A stretch of 64,000 nucleotides of DNA from Planococcus circulans. Its GTDB lineage: Bacteria; Bacillota; Bacilli; Bacillales_A; Planococcaceae. This document shows positions 25,336 to 32,795 of the stretch, in pieces. The stretch covers positions 1 through 64,000 of the forward strand of contig NZ_JAIQCL010000001.1 of the NCBI RefSeq assembly GCF_020023385.1. The letters run 5' to 3'. The position numbers were made by a program, and so were the translations under genes. Numbering within the stretch: position 1 is the stretch's first letter; every line of letters begins with the position of its first letter. The notes under the pieces are model-generated. The model ran no database searches and had not been told where the DNA came from. It was given only the letters and a program-made list of their open reading frames with translations.

Positions 25336-26488
25336 ATTGGATGATTTATTGGAATCGCCTTTTGGCGTGCAATTGGAAAAACAGGAACACCCTGTTGCCG
25401 AACAGGCGGAGGGCCGCCCTGTCGCCTTGATGGACCGTTTAACAAAAGAAGAACAGGCCAAAGCGCGCGAGCTTGCCAAGCAGATTCCGGTCGGCAATAA
25501 CGAAGCGATCCTAACCTACGGCGCGAATGCACAAAACCAGTTGAGCCAGTTTTCACACAAAATGCTCGACCATGTCCAGCGCAAAGATATCGGTCCTGTC
25601 GGTGACGTGCTTCATGATCTGATGAAAAAGCTGGAAGAGCTCAATCCCGAAGAATTGACGCAAGGAAAGAAATCGGGCATCCGCAAGCTGTTCTCGAAAG
25701 CTAAATACTCCGTCCAGGAAATGATGACCAAATACCAGAAGCTCAGCACACAGGTGGACCGCATCAGCATCCAACTGGATCATTCCAAACGCGGGTTGTT
25801 GGATGATGTTCAGATGCTCGAGCAACTTTACGACCAGAACAAAACCTATTTCCAAGCATTGAATGTCTATATTGCGGCAGCTGAACTGAAACGGGATGAA
25901 ATCATGAACGAAACGATCCCGGCTCTCCGCAAAAAAGCGGAGACTTCACAGGATCAGATGGTCTATCAGGAAGTCAACGATATGATGCAATACGTGGATC
26001 GATTGGAAAAACGCCTATACGATCTGCAGCTATCCCGTCAAATCACGATTCAAAGTGCACCGCAGATCCGCATGATCCAACAAACTAACCAAACCTTGGC
26101 GGAGAAGATCCAGTCATCCATCATGACCTCGATTCCATTGTGGAAAAATCAGATTGCCATCGCTTTGACATTAAACAAGCAGCTGAAAGCCGTAGAAGCA
26201 CAAAAGCAAGTCACATCAACCACCAATGACCTGCTTCTGAAAAACTCGGAAATGCTGAAGATGAATTCGATCGAAACCGCCCGTGAAAATGAACGCGGCA
26301 TCGTCGAAATCGATACCTTGAAGAAGACGCAGGAAAACCTGCTCGAAACCATCGAAGAAACACTCAAGATCCAGGCAGAAGGACGAAGAAACCGCAAAGC
26401 CGCTGAACTTGAAATTGGCCGCATGGAAGAAGATCTGAAACAACGCCTGCTTGCCATCCACGATGGCAACAACGACAACAATGGATAA
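25307..26488 (+). CDS. telA: TelA/YaaN family toxic-anion resistance protein
   Basis: A 393-residue soluble, strongly helical protein. A typical TelA core is visible (VGNNEAILTYGANAQNQLSQFS, ARKDIGPVGDVLHDLM-like region, LDHSKRGLLDDVQMLEQLYDQN). Family members are linked to tellurite resistance and, in some Firmicutes, to bacteriocin and cell-envelope drug tolerance. Together with XpaC it probably forms a membrane-linked stress module (inference). Translation is coupled to xpaC by overlap. Confidence 0.9.
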   Translation: MTEKPSTRSELDDLLESPFGVQLEKQEHPVAEQAEGRPVALMDRLTKEEQAKARELAKQIPVGNNEAILTYGANAQNQLSQFSHKMLDHVQRKDIGPVGDVLHDLMKKLEELNPEELTQGKKSGIRKLFSKAKYSVQEMMTKYQKLSTQVDRISIQLDHSKRGLLDDVQMLEQLYDQNKTYFQALNVYIAAAELKRDEIMNETIPALRKKAETSQDQMVYQEVNDMMQYVDRLEKRLYDLQLSRQITIQSAPQIRMIQQTNQTLAEKIQSSIMTSIPLWKNQIAIALTLNKQLKAVEAQKQVTSTTNDLLLKNSEMLKMNSIETARENERGIVEIDTLKKTQENLLETIEETLKIQAEGRRNRKAAELEIGRMEEDLKQRLLAIHDGNNDNNG

Positions 26489-26492
26489 CAGC

Positions 26493-26532
26493 AAAATCCC
26501 CGGATGCTTACGTGAGCGTCTGGGGATTTTTG
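26493..26532 (+). terminator. Intrinsic terminator of xpaC-telA
   Basis: A long stem with AAAATCCCC/GGGGATTTT at the base and GATGCTTA/TGAGCGTC above ends in T residues. Confidence 0.88.
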
Positions 26533-26568
26533 TGTGTTTTATTTGTATGGAACGTATTTCAACCGATT

Positions 26569-26642
26569 CGGAAAGTATTCTGGGAGCAACGGAAAGTATT
26601 CCGTCTGTTTCGGAAAGTATTTTACTCTTTTTCGAAAGTAAA
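26569..26642. repeat. 21-bp direct repeats, about 3.5 copies
   Basis: The unit begins CGGAAAGTATTC and recurs at 26569, 26590 and 26611, with a degenerate fourth start at 26632. The first half of the unit is nearly constant, the second half varies. No gene is associated. Confidence 0.7.
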
Positions 26643-26677
26643 TCCATATACTGGAAATAAATCTTTAAAGGAATCAA

Positions 26678-27165
26678 CTATATTATGTTGAACTAAAGAA
26701 TCTAGCTTTTACACAACGCGTCGGACGCTTTGGGTAGAGCAAAGACGATTGCTCCTGCGCAAGCTCGTTGCAAATGAGGTCCCAGGAATGCCTGGTCCCT
26801 CATTGGCTCCCGCAAGAAGCCAGGCAAAGAGCGCCAGGCTTCTTGCTTCGCCTAGCCCCTGGACGCGCCGGCGCTAAGAGACATAGTGAATTCGATTTGA
26901 GCCACTGTGTTTCCGCTATATTTATAAAAGATATGGAACAAATCAGCGGAGACTCCCAAGGGAGCAGTGCAACGACATACAAGAAATCCACTCGGGCCAA
27001 AAGCCCGAGTGGATTTCGGCGCAAGCCCGCAGGAAAGATACGGCCGAAAGGAATTCGGATCGTATCTTTGCGACGAAGCTAGCGCAGCGATGCAGGAGCA
27101 CAGGGTTTTCAGGAGCTGATTTGTGGAATATCAACAGGCGAAGATCATTAGTTCAACATATATAG
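26678..27165. mobile_element. Non-coding element with terminal inverted repeats (copy 1)
   Basis: The left end CTATATTATGTTGAACTA and the right end (27149-27165) are inverted repeats differing by one missing base. TAAAGGAA occurs on both outer sides (26666-26673 and 27166-27173) and may be a target duplication. The 488-bp interior has no gene. It shares segments with 30306-30732, 9379-9540 and 51200-51320. Whether it moves by transposase in trans or is a structured intergenic repeat is unknown. Confidence 0.6.
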
Positions 27166-27175
27166 TAAAGGAACA

Positions 27176-29032
27176 TCACCCCGCCTGAATGACCAAATGC
27201 AAGCTTCTTTTCAAAAGCCGCAAAGTCTGTTCGACAAACTGCTCCAAGGAATCTGCACTGACGGATTTATTGCCGTACATCATCCGGTAAAATGCCGCCT
27301 GCTCTTCAGTAATGGAGTCACTGCTCAAGAATAGGTGCAGCACTTCGATTCCCTGCTTTTTCGCTTCCGCTACAGCGTTTGCGGTATCCACCACGCCGTT
27401 CTCTGCGTAATTGTAGGCAGAAGGCTCCCCGTCGGAAAAGACCAGTAAAAAGCGGTGTTTTTCGGTCCGGCGCTTCAGGCGATTGTTCATCCAGCGGATT
27501 GCAAAACCATCGCGATTGTCCTCATGCGCATCCAGTGACGCAATTTCCTGGGCATGGTCTTTGCCCCTGTCTTCGAACTTATGCATCCACTCGAAATAAT
27601 TCGGCTGTTCAGCGTCACTCGCTTCGTAGGCATCTTCATAAAACAAGACGATTTCATGCGGAACATTCAAGCCGCGCAGCACATCGTGGAACAACAGGAC
27701 AGCCTGTTTCGTTTCATCCAATTTATCAAGCATGGAAGCAGAGCCATCGATCAGCAGGCAGAAAACCGCATCCAGTTCTTTGGATGGCGCTGTTTTTCGG
27801 TAGAACGGTTTGGGGCGTTCCTCAATCACTAGCGGCATCAGCTTTTTCGACAGCCTCCCCGCATTCAAGTTGCTGCGGACACCTTCCTGCCGCTGCGTCA
27901 TCCTTTTTTTCAGTTCTTTCAGCAGTGCGCGTACATACGGCGCTTGTTTTTTGCGCCAGCCCTCAATTTCGAGGCGATGGTCGCCTTCTACACGCAATCT
28001 GGTTTCGTGATACACCACCTGGTCATTGGCTGAACCGAATCGGCCTTCCGCTTTTTTCGGCTGGCTCTCCATCTGCCGGTCCTCGGCGTCGCTGTCTTCC
28101 AGATGCTCTCCGCTTGAATCGCCTTTAGCCGTCTGTTGGACCTCGCCTGCCCCTTCTTCTTCCCTGCCGCCTTCAGCTAGCTGGGAGTCGCCGCGTTCGA
28201 GTTCAAACTCCAATGCCGGGGCTTCACTTTCTTCGGTTTCCCGATGCCAGGACTGGAACCATTCTTCAATGGTTTCAATTTCTTCAGGTTCTTCCGCCTC
28301 TTCCGCTTCGATCCCTTCATGGTAATGGAATGGCGGCGCTTTGTCAGCGGTTTCGCCAAAAGTGTAATAGCTATGCAGCGCATCCGAACTGAGCAGGAAT
28401 TCTGCTCGGTCCATGATCCGTTCCACCACTTTTACGGAATCCATCGTCGTTTTCGCATCGAATAATCCTGTCCAAATAAAAGGCAAGGCATTGAAGCGCT
28501 CGCCTGCATCCACTTCGATTCCACGCAAGCTTAAATAAGCCGCATTTATCAAAAGATCACTTTTAAAGCCTTTTTTCAAGTTTTGCTGGAATTGATCTTG
28601 GTGATATTCCGTATAAACAGCTTCCCGCGTATCAAAAGCCGCAACCGTACCAGGACGTGTTGCCTTGATCTTTTCGGAAAGACGGAACTCCTCAGCGCAT
28701 AACAGCAATTGTTCCCGAAGGCTCGGCAAAGCTGTATCCGTCTTTTTGAACTGGCGCCATGCAGCCAAATTGAAATCCCGCCAATAGCCTGCAGCCATCA
28801 AATAGATATCTGATAGATAGCCGTTTCGCTCAATCCGTTTGGTGCGGTGGCGCCAAAAAACGCTGATGGACATCGCGGATTCGGATGGCCTCAGCTCCAC
28901 CAATTTACGTGTAGTCACCTTTAAGTAAGACGCATCCGCCAACGCACCGGCAAGCAGCTCCATTTGATGAAGCATCTTCGTATCGATGGTTTCGTTATTG
29001 AATTGAATAAACCGATTGACTGATGCCATCAT
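27176..29032 (-). CDS. yojO: VWA-domain protein YojO (NorD/CbbO-like)
   Basis: A protein of about 618 residues. The C-terminal VWA domain has the MIDAS motif LIDGSASM; the middle (about 230-330) is highly acidic and low-complexity, and the N-terminal half is helical. VWA proteins of this kind work with MoxR/NorQ-type AAA+ ATPases to insert metals or remodel enzyme complexes such as nitric oxide reductase or Rubisco. It directly follows the ATPase gene, starting within about 10 bases of its stop. The start is either the ATG at 29032 or at 29029. Confidence 0.9.
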   Translation of the reverse strand: MMASVNRFIQFNNETIDTKMLHQMELLAGALADASYLKVTTRKLVELRPSESAMSISVFWRHRTKRIERNGYLSDIYLMAAGYWRDFNLAAWRQFKKTDTALPSLREQLLLCAEEFRLSEKIKATRPGTVAAFDTREAVYTEYHQDQFQQNLKKGFKSDLLINAAYLSLRGIEVDAGERFNALPFIWTGLFDAKTTMDSVKVVERIMDRAEFLLSSDALHSYYTFGETADKAPPFHYHEGIEAEEAEEPEEIETIEEWFQSWHRETEESEAPALEFELERGDSQLAEGGREEEGAGEVQQTAKGDSSGEHLEDSDAEDRQMESQPKKAEGRFGSANDQVVYHETRLRVEGDHRLEIEGWRKKQAPYVRALLKELKKRMTQRQEGVRSNLNAGRLSKKLMPLVIEERPKPFYRKTAPSKELDAVFCLLIDGSASMLDKLDETKQAVLLFHDVLRGLNVPHEIVLFYEDAYEASDAEQPNYFEWMHKFEDRGKDHAQEIASLDAHEDNRDGFAIRWMNNRLKRRTEKHRFLLVFSDGEPSAYNYAENGVVDTANAVAEAKKQGIEVLHLFLSSDSITEEQAAFYRMMYGNKSVSADSLEQFVEQTLRLLKRSLHLVIQAG

Positions 29033-29038
29033 TTTCAC

Positions 29039-29896
29039 CTACTTTTTCCAAGTATGAGCCAGATCCATGAACAGATCGCGTTCACTTTCATCTTCCAATT
29101 TCTCGGCAATGGCGTATTGCACGGCGCGCAGCGGATCCATATATTCCGCTAGAGCCGTTGCATCCAGCAGGCTTCGAATTGAAGCAGCTTCTTCCGACAA
29201 CAAGCCGTTCGTCACTTGCTTCATCAAGTCTTCCGCCAAATTCAGCATAAACGCCTTCAGGTTGCCATCTGCTTCCGGAAATTCGCGATCCCATAGCTCA
29301 GCCAATTGCTGACCCGTCAAATAAGGAATTGGATACGCAATAAAGCGGTTTTTTAAAGCTTCATTCATGGGAGCTGTACCGATATATCCTTCATTGATCG
29401 CAGAGATCACTCCAAAATCAGGATGTGCCTCAATCACTTCCCCAGTAAAAGGGTTCGTCATCATACGCCGGTGGTCCAACGCGCTGTGGAGAATCGGCAA
29501 GGTTTCAGCTTTAGCCATATTGATTTCGTCAATATATAGAAAATGCCCTTTTTTCATGGCGGTTACTACTGGACCTTCGACAAACTCGATGACACTCTGT
29601 CCATCGCGCTGCACCAAGGTCTTAAAGCCCAACAAGGCTTCTGCATCCAAATCAACAGAACAGTTGATGCTTTGCATCGGCTGCCCGAACAGTGCAGAAA
29701 CGCTTTCCGCCAACTTGGTCTTGCCCGCTCCCGTCGGCCCTTTCAACAATACAGGCTTACGCAACACCACTGCAGACAAAATATCCTGCCAGAGATGGTC
29801 ATCGGGAGCGATATAACCCGGTTTTCCGATCAATTTATTGTAGTCTTCATGTGTCCGTTCTTTACGCTTGGTGATATCCTGCTCAATCAATGACAT
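29039..29896 (-). CDS. yojN: MoxR/NorQ-type AAA+ ATPase YojN
   Basis: A 285-residue AAA+ ATPase: Walker A GPTGAGKT, Walker B FLYIDEINMAK, and the NEGYIGTAPMNEALKNRF region with the arginine finger. It is the standard partner of the VWA protein downstream, and the pair matches B. subtilis yojN-yojO. The complex probably activates a metalloenzyme, but no candidate target lies in this window. The ATG at 29896 is preceded by GAGG, with MSLIEQDITKRK as N terminus; upstream in-frame residues are not family-like. Confidence 0.92.
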   Translation of the reverse strand: MSLIEQDITKRKERTHEDYNKLIGKPGYIAPDDHLWQDILSAVVLRKPVLLKGPTGAGKTKLAESVSALFGQPMQSINCSVDLDAEALLGFKTLVQRDGQSVIEFVEGPVVTAMKKGHFLYIDEINMAKAETLPILHSALDHRRMMTNPFTGEVIEAHPDFGVISAINEGYIGTAPMNEALKNRFIAYPIPYLTGQQLAELWDREFPEADGNLKAFMLNLAEDLMKQVTNGLLSEEAASIRSLLDATALAEYMDPLRAVQYAIAEKLEDESERDLFMDLAHTWKK

Positions 29897-29985
29897 TCCG
29901 TTTCCTCTTTTCCACAGAAAAAACCGATGTAAATCCATCGGCTTTTTGACATTCTTTAAGGCTTTAACAGCCAACTATCCATACA

Positions 29986-30183
29986 TTATTCAAAATAAGT
30001 TTTGTAGAATCCACCGATTTTGCCGGTATTGTCCACTACGAAAATGAATTCTTCCGTTTCATTTTTCACTTCGTATTCCTTGCCCACAGTCAGTACATTG
30101 GAAACCAAAAATTTGGCTGCATCTGTGTGCTTGCAGGTCACCGTTTTGATCGTTTCTCTCTGGAGCCATTCGTTGTGAATCAT
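29986..30183 (-). CDS. DUF6501-like small protein
   Basis: A 65-residue protein. MIHNEWLQRETIKTVTCKHTD and the C-terminal GKIGGFYKTYFE resemble a small Bacillales family of unknown function that I recall as DUF6501. The ATG at 30183 has AAGG 9 bases upstream; ATGs at 30192 and 30201 are alternatives. Confidence 0.65.
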   Translation of the reverse strand: MIHNEWLQRETIKTVTCKHTDAAKFLVSNVLTVGKEYEVKNETEEFIFVVDNTGKIGGFYKTYFE

Positions 30184-30305
30184 CGTCCTCATCCTTTTCA
30201 ATCTGTCTATACCTTCAGTATAAGGAAAAAGCAGGCCAATTTCAAACTGGCTCTGCTTTAATCGATTTCATAGGTTATAATTTGCGAAATCTTTTACTGA
30301 ATAAG

Positions 30306-30732
30306 CTATATTAGTTGAACTAAAGAAACTAGCTTTTACTCTACGCTTCGGAAGCTTTAAGTCGAGCAAGACGATTGCTCCTGCGCAAGCTCTTCGCTAA
30401 GAGATATAGTGAATTCAAAGCAAGCCTATGTGTTTCTATAAGATATGGAGCAAAACAGCGAAGACTCCTGCGGCTCAGCGATTCGGCCGATACACCGCAG
30501 GGAATAAGGCGGGCAAAAGGAATTTGCCTACCGTATTTGCGACGAAGCTAGCGCAGCGATGCAGGAGCACCGGTTTTTCGCAGCGGACGAGGAGGATTGG
30601 GCGGGAGCTCTTGGCAGCTGGCACTGCGACGTCCTGTCGCGCCAGCTGCATAACCCGCATCCTGCGGGCCCGAAAGCGCAGCTGTTTTGCGGAGTATCGG
30701 CTAAAACAAATCATTAGTTCGATTTATATAGA
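30306..30732. mobile_element. Non-coding element with terminal inverted repeats (copy 2)
   Basis: The left end (30306-30322) and right end (30716-30732) match those of copy 1 at 26678-27165; within this copy 13 of 17 end bases pair. Long internal blocks are shared, including GACGATTGCTCCTGCGCAAG and the GACGAAGCTAGCGCAGCGAT core, but the centre is replaced by different GC-rich sequence. No gene is seen inside. Between the element and the DedA stop lie about 90 bases with no feature. Confidence 0.55.
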
Positions 30733-30819
30733 GTTCAATGTTTCGCAAAACATCTACCTCCAGACCCACTGTATGTGGATCATGCAAGTCGATTAACTTT
30801 ACTATATTCTCAAAACCTC

Positions 30820-31410
30820 TCACTTCTTCGCAAACTTTGTACTGTAGAGGTAACGGATCACCACGATACAAATGACAAGGATTGACAGCAAGATCAAAAA
30901 GCCCTGCAGATGTTCAAGGATAGTTTGGTATGCATAGGGAAACGTCCGACCGACATTAAAGTAGATGAACATCCAGACAAATCCCGCTGTATAGGCGAAC
31001 ATCATGTAGCGCATGAACGGAAAGCGGTTGGCACCGACAACATACGGCATCGCCCAACGGATTCCAGGCAGGAAAAAACTGAAAGCAATCGCCCATTCTC
31101 CACGCTTTTCCAGAAAGGCATTGAATCGGCTGATCGGCCCTTTCAGACGTGTCCTGTTCAACCGGTTCAACAGCCGATGCCCGAGGCTGCGCCCAATAAA
31201 GTAAGCGAATGTGTTGCTGGTGATCAGACCTAGATAAGCTGAAAGAAACGCATAAACCGGCTTAAAATAGCTGATTTCCGTCAATACTCCTGAAAAGGCT
31301 GCGGCGACTTCATTGGGAATCGGCAGGCCAAAAAGCAGCAGCCAATTAAATACAAACATACTGAAATAACCATATTCCTTTACTAAGTCAATTAAAAACG
31401 AGATATCCAT
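30820..31410 (-). CDS. DedA family membrane protein
   Basis: A 196-residue DedA/SNARE-associated protein with four to six helices and the conserved GLPIPNEV, YFIGRSLG and FFLPGIRWAMPYVVG (F/Y-hP-G-R-like) motifs. DedA proteins act as undecaprenyl-phosphate or phospholipid flippases and support proton-motive-force and antimicrobial tolerance (family knowledge). It lies downstream of the sucB terminator. Confidence 0.9.
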   Translation of the reverse strand: MDISFLIDLVKEYGYFSMFVFNWLLLFGLPIPNEVAAAFSGVLTEISYFKPVYAFLSAYLGLITSNTFAYFIGRSLGHRLLNRLNRTRLKGPISRFNAFLEKRGEWAIAFSFFLPGIRWAMPYVVGANRFPFMRYMMFAYTAGFVWMFIYFNVGRTFPYAYQTILEHLQGFLILLSILVICIVVIRYLYSTKFAKK

Positions 31411-31451
31411 GGACTTCTACCGCCTTTAGGCTGTTCTTTCCTTAATGATGA

Positions 31452-31485
31452 CAAAAAAAAGATAGTCCTGCAATGCAGGACTATC
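31452..31485 (-). terminator. Intrinsic terminator of sucAB
   Basis: GATAGTCCTGC and its complement form an 11-bp stem, followed on the minus strand by eight T residues. Confidence 0.88.
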
Positions 31486-31499
31486 GGGTAGATCGATTA

Positions 31500-32771
31500 T
31501 TAAGATTCCAGCAATAGATCTTCTGGGTTCTCGATCATATCTTTAACCATTTTCAGGAAACCAACAGAATCGCTTCCGTCAATTACGCGGTGGTCATAAG
31601 ATAGAGCTACGTACATCATCGGACGGATTTGAACTTCGTCTCCGATTGCAACAGGGCGTTTCTGGATCGTGTGCATTCCAAGAATACCAACCTGTGTACC
31701 GTTCAAGATTGGTGTAGACATCAATGAACCAAATACCCCACCGTTAGTGATTGTGAATGAACCACCTGTCATATCAGCAATTGAAAGTTTCTTATCGCGG
31801 GCTTTAGTTGCAAGTTCGCCAATAGACGCTTCAATTTCTGCAAAGTTCTTTTTATCCGTGTCGCGAACGATCGGTACAACAAGTCCTTCTTCAGTTGAAA
31901 CGGCAATACCTACATCATAGAACTGTTTTAGAAGGACATCTGTCCCGTCCAATTCAGCGTTGACATATGGGTATTTTTTCAGAGCTGCTGTAACAGCTTT
32001 CGTGAAGAATGACATAAAGCCTAGTTTTACATCATTGTTTTTAAGGAATTGGTCTTTTTTGCGGCTGCGTAAAGCCATAACATTCGTCATGTCGATTTCA
32101 TTGAATGTCGTCAACATTGCAGTTGATTGTCTAACTTCAAGAAGACGTTTTGCAATCGTTTGACGGCGTCTTGACATTTTTTCGCGGACAATGCGGCCAT
32201 TTTCTTCATCAGAAGAAGGAGCTGCGGCTTTTTGTGCTTTTGGTGCTTCCGCTTTTGCAGCCGGTGCACTTGCAGCCGGTTTCGATCCGTGAGCTTCAAC
32301 GTCCTGGACGCGTACACGGCCCATTGGATCAACTGGAGCAATAGCTGCCAGGTCGATTCCTTTTTCGCGTGCCAATTTACGTGCTGCAGGGCTTGCAATT
32401 GTCCGGTCAGAAGAAGATTGCTCTTCAGCTGCTGGATCTTCAGCTACAGGCTCTTGTGTAGCAGGAGCTTCTGTTTTAGCCGGCTCATCGGATTTTTGTG
32501 GAGCTTCTTCAGCTTTAGGTGCAGCTGCTTCGCCAGAACCTTCGCCCACGATTGCGATAACTTGTCCGACTTCAACTGTATCGCCTTCTTGTGCTAAATG
32601 TTCCTGAACAACTCCAGCTTCTTCGGAAATGACTTCAACGTTGACTTTATCTGTTTCCAGTTCAACGATGAATTCGCCTTTCTCAACTGTTTCGCCCGGC
32701 TGTTTAAGCCATTGAGCGATTGTTCCTTCTGTAATCGATTCTGCTAGTTCTGGTACTTTGATCTCTGCCAC
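31500..32771 (-). CDS. sucB: 2-oxoglutarate dehydrogenase E2, dihydrolipoyl succinyltransferase
   Basis: A 423-residue E2 subunit (OdhB in B. subtilis, 417 residues). The lipoyl domain (1-77) has the lipoylated lysine Lys42 in [11 protein letters not shown]; an Ala/Pro/Glu-rich linker follows, then a peripheral subunit-binding domain near 127-165 ([16 protein letters not shown]), a second linker, and the catalytic domain with [11 protein letters not shown] (His394, Asp398). The GTG start has GGAGG 8 bases upstream. It follows sucA by about 24 bases in one operon; E3 (lpd) is not in the window. Confidence 0.97.
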   Translation of the reverse strand: MAEIKVPELAESITEGTIAQWLKQPGETVEKGEFIVELETDKVNVEVISEEAGVVQEHLAQEGDTVEVGQVIAIVGEGSGEAAAPKAEEAPQKSDEPAKTEAPATQEPVAEDPAAEEQSSSDRTIASPAARKLAREKGIDLAAIAPVDPMGRVRVQDVEAHGSKPAASAPAAKAEAPKAQKAAAPSSDEENGRIVREKMSRRRQTIAKRLLEVRQSTAMLTTFNEIDMTNVMALRSRKKDQFLKNNDVKLGFMSFFTKAVTAALKKYPYVNAELDGTDVLLKQFYDVGIAVSTEEGLVVPIVRDTDKKNFAEIEASIGELATKARDKKLSIADMTGGSFTITNGGVFGSLMSTPILNGTQVGILGMHTIQKRPVAIGDEVQIRPMMYVALSYDHRVIDGSDSVGFLKMVKDMIENPEDLLLES

Positions 32772-32795
32772 AAAAAATTCCTCCTTAGATTATCC

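Noticed and set aside
26569-26642. CRISPR-like array
   Set aside because: The 21-bp units are contiguous with no spacers, and no cas genes are present in the window.
26768-27082. Open frame inside the TIR element
   Set aside because: It changes frame relative to the other element copies and is not preserved in them, so the element is treated as non-coding.
27379-28128. Plus-strand 249-codon open frame
   Set aside because: It lies wholly antisense to yojO, has no ribosome site and gives a Ser/Arg/Pro-rich product typical of shadow frames.
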